NCBI RefSeq assembly: GCF_029223185.1
Contig: NZ_JARHUG010000003.1
Span: forward strand, 223,987-287,986
Source of the DNA: Aliiglaciecola sp. CAU 1673
GTDB taxonomy: Bacteria > Pseudomonadota > Gammaproteobacteria > Enterobacterales > Alteromonadaceae
Direction: 5' to 3'
DNA: 64,000 nt
A program made the position numbers and the translations under genes. Shown one piece after another: positions 19,424 through 27,606 of the stretch. Below the pieces are notes generated by a model, which did not search any database, was not told where the DNA came from, and saw only the letters and a list, made by a program, of their open reading frames with translations. How positions within the stretch are numbered: the stretch's first letter is position 1; each line of letters begins with the position of its first letter.

Positions 19424-20203
19424 TTGGTCGTCTGGACAGTTGCAAATCAAAAAGGTGGAGTAGGTAAGACTACAACCACTGTTACCTTGGGGTCATTACT
19501 GGCCCTTCAGGGAAAGCGAGTGCTGCTGGTCGACACCGATCCACATGCATCCTTAAGTTATTATTTTGGCGTTGATTCTGAAGAACTTTCCGCCAGCCTC
19601 TATGACATCTTTATCGCCGGCAAAAAGCCAAGTACCGACAGAGTATTAGACTGTTTGTGTCCCACCAAGTTGGATTCACTCTTTATTCTGCCGGCTACCA
19701 TGGCGCTGGCCACGTTAGACCGCACCATGGGCAATCAAGGCGGCATGGGCTTGGTGCTGAAAAATGCGCTGGATGCGGTTTCTCATGAATTCGACTATGT
19801 GCTGTTGGATTGTCCGCCGGTGCTCGGTGTATTGATGGTCAATGCCCTGGCTGCCAGTGACAGAATACTAATACCGGTACAGACTGAGTTTCTTGCCCTT
19901 AAAGGCTTGGATCGTATGATGCACACCTTGGAAATCATGCAAAAGTCTCAGCCAAAAGCCTTTGAGTACAGTATTATTCCTACTATGTACGATAAGCGTA
20001 TTAATGCCGCCATGGACGCTTATAAGCAGCTTCAGGCGACCTATGGTGAGAAGGTATGGAGTGGCGTGATCCCGGTAGATACCCGTTTTCGCGATGCCAG
20101 TCAGGCGCAAAGTCCGCCACCGTTGCATTGCCCGAAAAGCCGCGGTGTGTATGCTTACGCCACCTTACTTGAACATTTGCAGTCCCTAGAGAGTTCGTCA
20201 TGA
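19424..20203 (+). CDS. parC: ParA-like polar chemotaxis ATPase ParC
   Basis: 259 aa from TTG 19424 (MVVWTVANQKGGVGKTTTTV). The frame is open upstream into cheB, but alignment with Vibrio ParC, from memory, and the lack of a better site favour this TTG. Deviant Walker A at 7-17 (NQKGGVGKTTT), VDTDPHASLSYYFG and LLDCPPVLGVLMVNAL identify a ParA ATPase. In Vibrio, ParC positions the chemotaxis array at the old cell pole; its place between cheB and a CheW-like gene is the same here. Its stop overlaps the next ATG (ATGA). Confidence 0.87.
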   Translation: MVVWTVANQKGGVGKTTTTVTLGSLLALQGKRVLLVDTDPHASLSYYFGVDSEELSASLYDIFIAGKKPSTDRVLDCLCPTKLDSLFILPATMALATLDRTMGNQGGMGLVLKNALDAVSHEFDYVLLDCPPVLGVLMVNALAASDRILIPVQTEFLALKGLDRMMHTLEIMQKSQPKAFEYSIIPTMYDKRINAAMDAYKQLQATYGEKVWSGVIPVDTRFRDASQAQSPPPLHCPKSRGVYAYATLLEHLQSLESSS

Positions 20204-20928
20204 AAAAGGGGCAGTTTGCTAATGAACGGGTAATGGAAGATTACCTGTCGGCACTATTAACCGAAGATCCGGTTATCGACTCAGTTCAGCAACAGTCCGT
20301 GGCAAGACTTTTGGAGCAGGCCGCAGGATCACAGGTGCAGACACCTGTCGCCGAACCGGTGCAGGCAGAGCCAGGCATTCAGGCCAAACAAGTTGCTGTG
20401 CCGCTGCCCCCCGTGGCTGCCGAGGAAATGACACCGGCTCCGGTATTGGAAGAGACCGAATCACCTGAGTATCGCAGAGGCTCATTCCAGGCGCTTTATT
20501 TCAGGGTGGCAGGATTGACCCTTGCGGTACCTTTGACTGAACTGGGCGGTATTCACAAGTTGGAGAAAGCGTCTCCCCTTATCGGTAAGCCGGATTGGTT
20601 TATGGGGGTGATGCTGCATCGTGACGAAAAGCTCAAGGTGGTGGACACCGCACAATGGGTAATGCCAGAAAAATACAGTGAAACACTGGCAGAATCCTTA
20701 AATTATCAATATCTTATTATGTTAGGAGATAGCGGTTGGGGCCTGTGCTGTGAATCGCTGGTGAATACCGTTACCCTGGACCAGGATGATGTCAAATGGC
20801 GAGAAGCCCACGGCAAGCGTCCCTGGCTGGCAGGGTTAGTCAAAGAAAAAATGTGCGCCTTGTTCGATGTGAATGCGATGATAGCAATGCTGGATCAGGG
20901 TCTTGGTATTAATGAAGATGACGCTTAA
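20200..20928 (+). CDS. parP: CheW-like array protein ParP
   Basis: 242 aa. The N-terminal 95 residues are Gln/Pro/Glu-rich and disordered-looking (repeated PVAEPVQAEP-like sequence). The C-terminal part (about 95-235) is a divergent CheW-like fold (RGSFQALYFRVAGLTLAVPLTEL...GGIHKLEKASPLIGKPDWFMGV). That is the arrangement of ParP, which links ParC to CheA and keeps the array at the pole through its AIF domain. Translationally coupled to parC and 20 nt before cheW. Confidence 0.83.
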   Translation: MKKGQFANERVMEDYLSALLTEDPVIDSVQQQSVARLLEQAAGSQVQTPVAEPVQAEPGIQAKQVAVPLPPVAAEEMTPAPVLEETESPEYRRGSFQALYFRVAGLTLAVPLTELGGIHKLEKASPLIGKPDWFMGVMLHRDEKLKVVDTAQWVMPEKYSETLAESLNYQYLIMLGDSGWGLCCESLVNTVTLDQDDVKWREAHGKRPWLAGLVKEKMCALFDVNAMIAMLDQGLGINEDDA

Positions 20929-20948
20929 CAAGCTCAGGAGCGGATCTT

Positions 20949-21437
20949 ATGAGTGATAAAAGTAGCACTAATGCAGCTGCTGCCAAAGATGAAGTCTTGC
21001 AATGGGTGACTTTCCGCCTGGGTGAAGAGACTTACGGCATCAACGTGATGCAAGTGCAGGAAGTGTTGCGTTACACCGAAATTGCACCGGTACCAGGTGC
21101 CCCGGATTATGTTCTGGGGATTATCAATTTGCGCGGTAACGTGGTAACGGTAATTGATACCCGTGCCCGGTTCGGTCTAGACGCTCACGAAGTCACTGAC
21201 AACTCGCGTATCGTTATTATCGAATCCGAACAGCAGGTGGTTGGTATTCTGGTAGACAGCGTGGCTGAGGTGGTTTACCTCAAGTCTTCCGAGATCGACA
21301 GCGCGCCAAATGTAGGTACTGAGGAAAGCGCCAAGTTTATCCAAGGTGTCAGCAACAGAGATGGCGAGTTACTGATCCTGGTGGATTTGAACAAGCTGCT
21401 TACCGATGAAGAGTGGGACGAAATCAGTAGTCTTTAA
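20949..21437 (+). CDS. cheW: chemotaxis coupling protein CheW
   Basis: 162 aa. Couples chemoreceptors to CheA. A single CheW domain covers nearly the whole protein: LQWVTFRLGEETYGINVMQVQEVLRY, PDYVLGIINLRGNVVTVIDTR and the C-terminal GELLILVDLNKLL. A strong terminator follows, ending the che operon. Confidence 0.95.
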   Translation: MSDKSSTNAAAAKDEVLQWVTFRLGEETYGINVMQVQEVLRYTEIAPVPGAPDYVLGIINLRGNVVTVIDTRARFGLDAHEVTDNSRIVIIESEQQVVGILVDSVAEVVYLKSSEIDSAPNVGTEESAKFIQGVSNRDGELLILVDLNKLLTDEEWDEISSL

Positions 21438-21457
21438 TGCGTCAAAGGTCGAGCATG

Positions 21458-21483
21458 CGCCCGGTCATGCCGGGCGTTTTTTT
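21458..21483 (+). terminator. rho-independent terminator after cheW
   Basis: CGCCCGG (21458-21464), loop TCATG, CCGGGCG (21470-21476), then seven T. It ends the long flhA-cheW transcript. Confidence 0.9.
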
Positions 21484-21519
21484 GTCTGTCCCAAGGAGCT
21501 AACAAAATGCAGGTGATTG

Positions 21520-21930
21520 ATGAACTGGAGTGAATGGATTTGGCCGTTGTTAATGCTAGGCCTTGTGTTGTTGAGCATTTACTGTGTTTATCTGCATCGC
21601 AAATTACTTCAACTTGCCACTTCTTTATCCGACCAGAAAGGGCTGCATGAAGCCCACAAGCAAAGCCAAAGCGAGCTGCAGGAGGGACTGCACGAACTGC
21701 GGGTCGGTAGCCTGGGGGTCGGTGATAAAGTCAAAGCCTTGATCTTGGAAGTGCAGGAACTGCAGTCAAGACAACAAGAATTGGCGCAAATGGATCCGCA
21801 GACCAAGCGCTATTCCCACGCCGTAAAGCTTCTGCAAAAGGGCGCCTCGATTGAGGAATTAATGGAAGCCTGTGAATTACCCAGAGCCGAGGCTGAGATG
21901 CTGTTTAGTGTGCATGGGAAAAAAGGTTAA
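21520..21930 (+). CDS. DUF2802 family single-pass membrane protein
   Basis: 136 aa from ATG 21520, 3 nt after AGGTGA. One N-terminal membrane helix (WIWPLLMLGLVLLSIYCVYLH) is followed by a coiled coil (about 30-90, QSQSELQEGLHELR, LEVQELQSRQQELAQ) and a C-terminal helix-turn-helix-like segment (AVKLLQKGASIEELMEACELPRAEAEMLF). DUF2802 proteins are usually found after cheW in Vibrio, Shewanella and Pseudomonas; their function is not known to me. The last codons carry a 34-bp sequence repeated 3.1 kb downstream, so the present C-terminus (HGKKG) may have been created by an insertion. Confidence 0.8.
   Translation: MNWSEWIWPLLMLGLVLLSIYCVYLHRKLLQLATSLSDQKGLHEAHKQSQSELQEGLHELRVGSLGVGDKVKALILEVQELQSRQQELAQMDPQTKRYSHAVKLLQKGASIEELMEACELPRAEAEMLFSVHGKKG
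21890..21923 (+). repeat. 34-bp direct repeat, left copy
   Basis: Identical over 34 bases to 24977-25010, starting AGGCTGAGATGCTG and ending GCATGGGAAAAA. This copy is the 3' coding end of the DUF2802 gene (residues AEMLFSVHGK). Together the copies bound a 3.1-kb cargo segment. Confidence 0.95.
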
Positions 21931-22211
21931 GCAAGGTCATGCTGGCAGTAAGGGATGGGTGATGTTCTTCTAATCTTTCAGTAGGGGCGCTAAGAATCGG
22001 CCTCACATAACATGATGCTTCTGTGACTAGTTTGAATCTGAACCGCAATAGGTGTCTCCTCGCGCGTTATCAATGATGATAGGTAAGCTGTCATTTTTGA
22101 TGTCATTCGTCCATAAAAAGCATTAAATTGTTAACCTCCTTGCAGATTATCTTCCAGTGAACCCTCCTTTAACAGCATCAGCGCATTCTTTGTGTTATTG
22201 GGTTCATCACT

Positions 22212-23561
22212 ATGTTTCGCAAACTACTCTTGGTTTTTTCAGTACTGGTCTTTGCTAATGCCAACGCACAATTGCAGAGCTCAGCTTTTTTAGGATTAGC
22301 GCCTGTAGACAGTGCACCGGGTATAGCGGTGGAAGTTGGTGGTCTCCATCCAGATGGCACAGGTGCGGCAATTGGACTGCTAACCGGCGACACACTGAAA
22401 GCCTTAAACGGTGTAAGTGTGCGGGATTTTGCTCATCTATTGGAGCAGCTGGTAGCTATTAACGAAGGCACCAAGCTAGAGCTCTCTGTTGTGCGCGAGG
22501 GAAAAGAGGTACGGCTGGAGGGGGTAGCAAAATCGCGTCCCAGAGAAAGCGGTCAAGGATATTCCGTAGACTATGGTCAATTTACCTGGAAAAACAACCA
22601 TATTCGCACCATTAGCTATTACCCCGATACCCCCCGCGAAGACAAAGCTGCAGTGATGTTCATACAGGGCTACACCTGCGATTCCATCGATTACGGCATG
22701 TCACCCAATATGACCCTCTCCCAGCTTTTGGCAAGTTATGCTCAAGCAGGATTTAGCGTATTTAAAATGGAGAAACCCGGCGTCGGCGACAGTAAGGGGC
22801 CTCTAAATTGTGCTGACTACGACTTTGATACCGAGAATGCGGCCTTCGTGGCTGGCTTGCAGCATTTCTCCTCCGATAAACGGATTAATCCGGATAATAT
22901 GTTTGTATTTGGCCATTCGCTTGGTGTGCTGCATGCCGCCAAGATAGCCGAGCAAGGCCTGGTAAAAGGGGTCATGGGCTATGGGGGCGTTCTTAAGCCC
23001 TGGTTTGAGTACCTCCAGGATATTTACACTAAACAAGCCGTTCAGTATTTCGGTGTAAGCAGCAAGCAGTCCATTGCCAATCTTAAAACTGTTAATCCCT
23101 TTCTGGACCAATGGCTCAATACTGACAAAAGTTGGCAACACCTGTTGCAAGACAAAACCCTGAACGACGCGATGAGGTCAGGTTTGATACCGATAAACGG
23201 AGAGAGTGTGTTCGATCGACATTTCAGTTTTTTCAGAAGCCTGAATCGATATGATTTCACCGGTATGTGGTCAAACAGTCTGTCCCATGCTTTGATGATG
23301 CACGGCACCTTAGACATCCAGGCCATAGACGGCAGCTGGGCTACACAAATTGCGGCATTAGTCGATGCTACCCCAAAAAGTAGCGGCCATTCAATTTCGT
23401 TCCCAGACACAGACCATGCCCTGATGCGATATCCAAACAAACAGAGCTTACTGGCAGCTATGAGGAACAACACCTATCGGCCGGAAGAACCGCTTGAACA
23501 CTACAATCCTGAAATCGCCAAGGCGTCTCTTGAGTGGATGCAAAGCATATTAACGCCATAG
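22212..23561 (+). CDS. secreted PDZ-alpha/beta hydrolase
   Basis: 449 aa. Sec signal peptide at about 1-19 (MFRKLLLVFSVLVFANANA). A PDZ-like domain follows (about 25-105: GLHPDGTGAAIGLLTGDTLKALNGVSV). Then an alpha/beta hydrolase fold has nucleophile elbow GHSLG, an upstream oxyanion-type block (MFIQGYTCDSIDYG) and a C-terminal His in PDTDHALMRY. It is predicted to be a periplasmic or secreted esterase or peptidase; the substrate is not recognisable. It is the first gene of the cargo segment and may be cotranscribed with the DUF885 gene 93 bp downstream. Confidence 0.75.
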   Translation: MFRKLLLVFSVLVFANANAQLQSSAFLGLAPVDSAPGIAVEVGGLHPDGTGAAIGLLTGDTLKALNGVSVRDFAHLLEQLVAINEGTKLELSVVREGKEVRLEGVAKSRPRESGQGYSVDYGQFTWKNNHIRTISYYPDTPREDKAAVMFIQGYTCDSIDYGMSPNMTLSQLLASYAQAGFSVFKMEKPGVGDSKGPLNCADYDFDTENAAFVAGLQHFSSDKRINPDNMFVFGHSLGVLHAAKIAEQGLVKGVMGYGGVLKPWFEYLQDIYTKQAVQYFGVSSKQSIANLKTVNPFLDQWLNTDKSWQHLLQDKTLNDAMRSGLIPINGESVFDRHFSFFRSLNRYDFTGMWSNSLSHALMMHGTLDIQAIDGSWATQIAALVDATPKSSGHSISFPDTDHALMRYPNKQSLLAAMRNNTYRPEEPLEHYNPEIAKASLEWMQSILTP

Positions 23562-23567
23562 GGGATT

Positions 23568-23647
23568 GAGCATGAATAGCATTAGTGACACATCTGTGTC
23601 GTGCCCTTGTGTTGGTGAGATAATGCCGGGGCAGGGGATTCATGCTC
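23568..23647 (+). repeat. nested inverted repeats in the cargo intergenic region
   Basis: GAGCATGAAT (23568-23577) pairs perfectly with ATTCATGCTC (23638-23647). Inside it, GACAC (23587-23591) pairs with GTGTC (23596-23600) across a 4-nt loop. The structure fills nearly the whole gap between the two hydrolase genes and could be a processing or attenuation element, or a remnant of a mobile sequence. Confidence 0.5.
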
Positions 23648-23654
23648 ACGTTAT

Positions 23655-24971
23655 TTGACACTGCAAAATAGTAGAAGGCTCAGCTACAAAGTGTTTAAAC
23701 AGATATTTCGCACCTGCGCGCTGTTATGCGGGGCACTGATGTCGACTATGTCCAGCCCTGTTCTTGCATCAGATTCAACATTGCTGACACTCGTGCGGCA
23801 GATTGCAGCGCTCAATATCCACCGTGTCGAGCTCGACTTTGCCGCTATCCTCCAACAGCAGGCAAGCACCGACCAATCCCATCAGCAGCGGTTATTGGCG
23901 ACATTGTCCAAACAGTTCGGCGAGTCAGTTCAGCAAAGCTCAACACTATCCCAATGTGAAACGCTAGCGACCAGTGAAATCCGCTTTGTGTTAGCACTGG
24001 CACAAAGCCGGTTGCAGTTGCTCGATGCGTTGCCCTCTTCCTCGGTACAATATAAAGGCTCCTTTTCTCAGTTTGTCGATGGCAACAACTGGTACCGTCA
24101 CTGGCTTCGTAGTTGGCTACATGCGGATGTGCCACTTGATGAGCTGGAGTCTATTGCCCTGTCTGAACTTGATGACGCCAGACGAAAGCGTGAGCAGCTC
24201 GCAGAAAGCGATCTGCCAGAGGATCACAGCGTCATCAAAGGAGATGATGCTGACAGCATCGTTCGTGCATTTAAGCAAAGGGAAGTGACGGTTTACCAAC
24301 ATTTGCCACAGGTTTTGGCGACTGCTTATCAGGCACCGAAGGTAACAATTGTAAAATCCGGCTTGCCAAAAGATTTTCCGGCACCTGGCATATACAATGC
24401 CGCCACGCAGCAGTTTATTTATCACCTGCATGATGACAACTTGCCGGCAAAGCACCTGGATTGGCTGTTTCTGCATGAAGGCGTACCCGGACATCATTAT
24501 CAAAGCCAATTTTTGCAAAACAATGCCCAATGTCCGGACTTTTTGGGACTGCAAGGGGCGCTAGTATTCGCCGAAGGCTGGGCGGCCTACATTGAAACCC
24601 TTGGCAGTGAACTTGGATTGTTCATCGACCAGTCAAGCGCGCATTACGCATTGGATTGGCAGGCGCTAAGGGCGGTGAGGGTATTAATTGACATCGGTAT
24701 CCATGCCAAGGGATGGGACAACGAGCGCGCCGAAAAGGAGTGGTTAACTCATATTCCCGAGCAAAAATCAGTTATGGCGAGAGAAATCAACAGAATTAGG
24801 CGTTGGCCCGCTCAGGTAATTACCTATGTCTATGGCAAGGCAATGATCTTGCAAACCATAGACATCATGCAGCAACGTTACCCGGATAAATCTTTAGCCG
24901 ATATCCACCAAGAGATCCTGAGCTTATCTAATTTTTCCCTGAAAGCGTTGCCACTTAAGGGGAATACTTGA
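23655..24971 (+). CDS. secreted DUF885 family metallopeptidase-like protein
   Basis: Up to 438 aa from TTG 23655. GTG 23691 gives a cleaner signal peptide (MFKQIFRTCALLCGALMSTM, cleaved after PVLA) and may be the true start. The family motifs are the zinc-site-like HEGVPGHHYQ and, about 40 residues later, FAEGWAAYIETLG, as in DUF885 proteins related to gluzincin peptidases. At about 430 aa it is shorter than typical DUF885 members (around 600), with a reduced N-terminal half. Its stop lies 5 nt before the right 34-bp repeat, so the cargo ends with this gene. Confidence 0.75.
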   Translation: MTLQNSRRLSYKVFKQIFRTCALLCGALMSTMSSPVLASDSTLLTLVRQIAALNIHRVELDFAAILQQQASTDQSHQQRLLATLSKQFGESVQQSSTLSQCETLATSEIRFVLALAQSRLQLLDALPSSSVQYKGSFSQFVDGNNWYRHWLRSWLHADVPLDELESIALSELDDARRKREQLAESDLPEDHSVIKGDDADSIVRAFKQREVTVYQHLPQVLATAYQAPKVTIVKSGLPKDFPAPGIYNAATQQFIYHLHDDNLPAKHLDWLFLHEGVPGHHYQSQFLQNNAQCPDFLGLQGALVFAEGWAAYIETLGSELGLFIDQSSAHYALDWQALRAVRVLIDIGIHAKGWDNERAEKEWLTHIPEQKSVMAREINRIRRWPAQVITYVYGKAMILQTIDIMQQRYPDKSLADIHQEILSLSNFSLKALPLKGNT

Positions 24972-24975
24972 AAAA

Positions 24976-25017
24976 CAGGCTGAGATGCTGTTTAGTGTGC
25001 ATGGGAAAAAGAGCTGA
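24976..25017 (+). pseudogene. orphan 3' end of the DUF2802 gene
   Basis: Reading CAG at 24976 onward in the DUF2802 frame gives QAEMLFSVHGKKS and then TGA (25015-25017). It is the last 12-13 codons of the DUF2802 gene, cut off from the rest by the cargo segment. The ancestral protein probably ended KKS, while the present one ends KKG. Confidence 0.75.
24977..25010 (+). repeat. 34-bp direct repeat, right copy
   Basis: Exact copy of 21890-21923, 3,087 bp away. Identity stops at both ends (flanks GAGCCG versus AAAAAC on the left, AGGTTA versus GAGCTG on the right). Confidence 0.95.
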
Positions 25018-25021
25018 TAGC

Positions 25022-25342
25022 TTAAGCCCTGTCATCCACTCGTCCGTGAACATTACGCCAACTTTCCGGATATTTACCTTGCAGCACATAGGAAAAGGCA
25101 ATCAGTTCTGCAATCACGTAGTACAGTTCTTTGGGGATCTCCTGACCTAAGTCTAAGGTGCTGAGAAAGGCTGCCAGTTGCTCATCTTCATGGACCAAAA
25201 CGCCATTTTCTTTGGCTAAACGGATGATCTCATCAGCAAGATCGCCGAAGCCCTTGGCGATGACGGTCGGGGCCTGCTTGCTATCCTTTGCCTCGTATTT
25301 TATGCCTACTGCACTGCGAGGCTTATTGCCTTTTTCCATCAT
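25022..25342 (-). CDS. FlhB C-terminal-domain-like protein
   Basis: 106 aa. It resembles the cytoplasmic C-terminal domain of FlhB/YscU (AVGIKYEAKDSKQAPTVIAKGFGDLADEIIRLAKENGVLVHEDEQLAAFL... EIPKELYYVIAELIAFSYVLQG). It lacks the membrane domain and the NPTH autocleavage site. In full-length FlhB this domain switches substrate class together with FliK, and this gene is coupled (ATGA overlap) to a FliK-like gene. It could modulate hook-length switching, but no flagellar structural genes are adjacent. Similar orphan pairs sit next to ccmA in related bacteria. Confidence 0.8.
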   Translation of the reverse strand: MMEKGNKPRSAVGIKYEAKDSKQAPTVIAKGFGDLADEIIRLAKENGVLVHEDEQLAAFLSTLDLGQEIPKELYYVIAELIAFSYVLQGKYPESWRNVHGRVDDRA

Positions 25343-27420
25343 GCCTTTGTCTCAAATAAATGGTACGGACGCTGCTGCAAATGCTCGGGAATTTTGCCCA
25401 GTTGGCATTGGCTTCTATGTACTGTTAACCCCAATGCCTCGAGTCTTTCTATCAACACGGGCAGATACTGATCTACCTTCTCCCGCACTTGCTGATTGCC
25501 TGCATAGAAATCCAATTCCAGTTGTTCTTGAAATAACTTGGCTTTGGCCAGTAAAGCCCCTATTTCACCCACTTCCAGTTTCATGCTTAGCTGCCACTGT
25601 TTGTCAGTGCTTTGAGCTTGTTGGCGTCTTTCCTCCGAAGGCGGTTCGCGGCGGATCAGGATCTCCAGCGGATGGCGCTGTGAACTGATACCCGGCAGGC
25701 TGTAATGAAAGACATCCTGTCCTTGCCACTGCAAATCGGCGCTGGTTGTTTTTGAGGCGCTGTGGGAAGACAGCAATTGACCCAACTGGCGAATAATCTG
25801 ATGTCGTTGTTCAACCTGAGAAAAGTCACTGAGCTGCTTGGGAGTCATGGGGGCTTGCCCGCTCATGGCCTTACTGTGGCTAATCAGGCTCGCCAGCCCC
25901 TCAGCCAGTTTTGCACCCTGGGAGGGCAGGCTCCGTGATAATCGAGATGCTAATGCCACCTGCAGCATCACCATCAATCCTCCAAGTAATCCCTGACTCG
26001 GAGGGGGGCTATTAAGCGTGACCGGAGTCACAGGTAAAGCTGCCGCGCTCAACAATTGGCGCAGGCTTTCTACGTCTTGATGAATGTCCTTTCCTCTGGG
26101 CAGGCTCTGCGTCAGATCTTGCTTCAGTTGCTGCAGTAGTGGCGCCAGTCCAGGGGGATTACCGGGAGTGGGATTAAGGGATTGTTCCAATTTGACCAAA
26201 GCTTGCTGTGGGGCATCCAAGACAATCTGCAACTGCCGGCTTAAAGACACCAGTTGCTGATATTGGGTCTGCATTGAGGATAGGGGGGCTCCTGCAGCCT
26301 GATTCTGCGTCGGTCGAACCGCTGCATTCTCGCTCATGCGGGTAGACGCTACTTTGTCGGAAGTCTCCTGTGCAATTACTTTTCCCGAGCTTGCTTGGGT
26401 TTTATCAATGTTTACCGCTGTTACTGGCTGTTTACCCTGTGGCGAACTCGTATCCACTGAAAGAGGCATTGCCTGCGCATTATTTTGAGCGCCGCTGGTG
26501 TTGGCAGTCGCTTGCGAAAGCAGGGCAGACAGTTTTGGTAAATCGGCTTTTTGCAGCGTGATCACCGCCTGCGGTATTGGCGTGGTCGGTGCTTTAATTT
26601 CTAAAAGATTACCGCCCAACAGGCGCAACGACGGTTGCTCCTGACGCGTCTGCTGGGCGATCAATGTTGTTTTATCAAGCAGTTGCTGCAGCGCTTGTGG
26701 AACGGAAGTCCCTTGTGCCTTGGCCATTTGTGCAAGTTGTTGTCTATCCATCGGGGGGCTGTTGCGTTCGCTTAACCATAACTCGCCAACGGCGTGCTGC
26801 AGAGCACGAGGAAGAACAATCTGCAGCGGCAGCTGAGCGCTGGATGTTCTTGGCGTCGGTTGTTCAGGTGATTGACTAATGCGCAATTGCCATTGGTCAC
26901 CTTTGGGCAGTAGCTCGAGGGTCAGCTTCTGAGCCGGGCTAAATTGACCACTGTCTTTCGGCAGGGGCAATTCTAGCTTTCCGCTTGGTAGCTGTACTGT
27001 AAGCAGATTGCCTTTTTGCTCAATAACCTCGGCCTGCATGATCATGGCACCGGGCTGCTTTTGCGAAAGGGCGAGAATGGTTTCTGTTGTAATTGCCTGG
27101 GCCAAGGCTTTAGGCAAAGGGTAATTCAGCGTCTGTTGAGGTAGACGTGCAGTCTCTGCTGAAAAGAATTGCAATCGGCCAGCATTGCCGGTTTCTTGTG
27201 CCACTTGGTACTCACGCCCGGGGGTTAGGCTGCCTTGAATGTCTCTTATCCCGGCTCTGACTTCCCGGCCACCGCTTATCATCAAGACTTGCTGAATACT
27301 GACTTCCTTGACCAACACCGGCACAGCATTGCGCGTGGATGCTTCGATTGGCGCACCTGACTGCATTTGCTTGAGTGCGCTAGCCAGCTGTTGTTGTGGG
27401 GAAAATTGCAAATCTGTCAT
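25339..27420 (-). CDS. FliK-like flagellar hook-length control protein
   Basis: 693 aa. Long Gln/Ser/Pro-rich low-complexity body, with a C-terminal Flg_hook-type domain (about 590-690: WQLSMKLEVGEIGALLAKAKLFQEQLELDFYAGNQQVREKVDQYLPVLIERLEALGLTV). FliK measures hook length and triggers the FlhB switch. This copy lies outside the hook-basal-body cluster and is paired with an FlhB-C-like gene, so it is probably an accessory paralogue rather than fliK itself. No good ribosome-binding site precedes ATG 27418-27420. Confidence 0.78.
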   Translation of the reverse strand: MTDLQFSPQQQLASALKQMQSGAPIEASTRNAVPVLVKEVSIQQVLMISGGREVRAGIRDIQGSLTPGREYQVAQETGNAGRLQFFSAETARLPQQTLNYPLPKALAQAITTETILALSQKQPGAMIMQAEVIEQKGNLLTVQLPSGKLELPLPKDSGQFSPAQKLTLELLPKGDQWQLRISQSPEQPTPRTSSAQLPLQIVLPRALQHAVGELWLSERNSPPMDRQQLAQMAKAQGTSVPQALQQLLDKTTLIAQQTRQEQPSLRLLGGNLLEIKAPTTPIPQAVITLQKADLPKLSALLSQATANTSGAQNNAQAMPLSVDTSSPQGKQPVTAVNIDKTQASSGKVIAQETSDKVASTRMSENAAVRPTQNQAAGAPLSSMQTQYQQLVSLSRQLQIVLDAPQQALVKLEQSLNPTPGNPPGLAPLLQQLKQDLTQSLPRGKDIHQDVESLRQLLSAAALPVTPVTLNSPPPSQGLLGGLMVMLQVALASRLSRSLPSQGAKLAEGLASLISHSKAMSGQAPMTPKQLSDFSQVEQRHQIIRQLGQLLSSHSASKTTSADLQWQGQDVFHYSLPGISSQRHPLEILIRREPPSEERRQQAQSTDKQWQLSMKLEVGEIGALLAKAKLFQEQLELDFYAGNQQVREKVDQYLPVLIERLEALGLTVHRSQCQLGKIPEHLQQRPYHLFETKA

Positions 27421-27426
27421 GTCAGC

Positions 27427-27453
27427 TTATCGACAGCCTTTTTGGGGAGTTTA
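27427..27453 (-). promoter_or_regulatory. sigma-28-like promoter before the FliK-like gene
   Basis: On the minus strand, TAAACTCC (27453-27446), 11 nt, then GTCGATAA (27434-27427). The -10 matches the sigma-28 consensus GCCGATAA at 7 of 8 bases with canonical spacing; the -35 is weaker. It ends only 6 nt before the ATG, so the transcript would be nearly leaderless. Confidence 0.3.
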
Positions 27454-27540
27454 ACTCAGGTCGGCAACGCACAGTAAAGTATAAAGAACAAAAGGTGCGT
27501 TAAGCCTTTTTCATATGCACTTTTCAACCTAGCAGCAAGA

Positions 27541-27569
27541 CTGTCATTAAGGCCCGGCTGTGATATGAT
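27541..27569 (+). promoter_or_regulatory. candidate promoter of the ccm operon
   Basis: CTGTCA (27541-27546), 17 nt, TATGAT (27564-27569). The predicted transcription start near 27576 lies upstream of TTG 27607, the start chosen for ccmA. Confidence 0.5.
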
Positions 27570-27606
27570 TCTGCCGCATTTTTCCCTTGGTTGTCAGAGA
27601 GTTGGT

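Larger units (their letters stand above)
21924..25010. mobile_element. cargo segment between direct repeats
   Basis: The segment between the 34-bp repeats holds two secreted-hydrolase genes and 280 bp of leading non-coding DNA (21931-22211) in which I see no gene or clear hairpin. It separates the DUF2802 gene from a second copy of that gene's last codons, immediately before the convergent FlhB-like gene. No integrase or transposase and no terminal inverted repeats are visible. It looks like a gene cassette acquired next to the motility locus by an unknown route. Confidence 0.55.
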
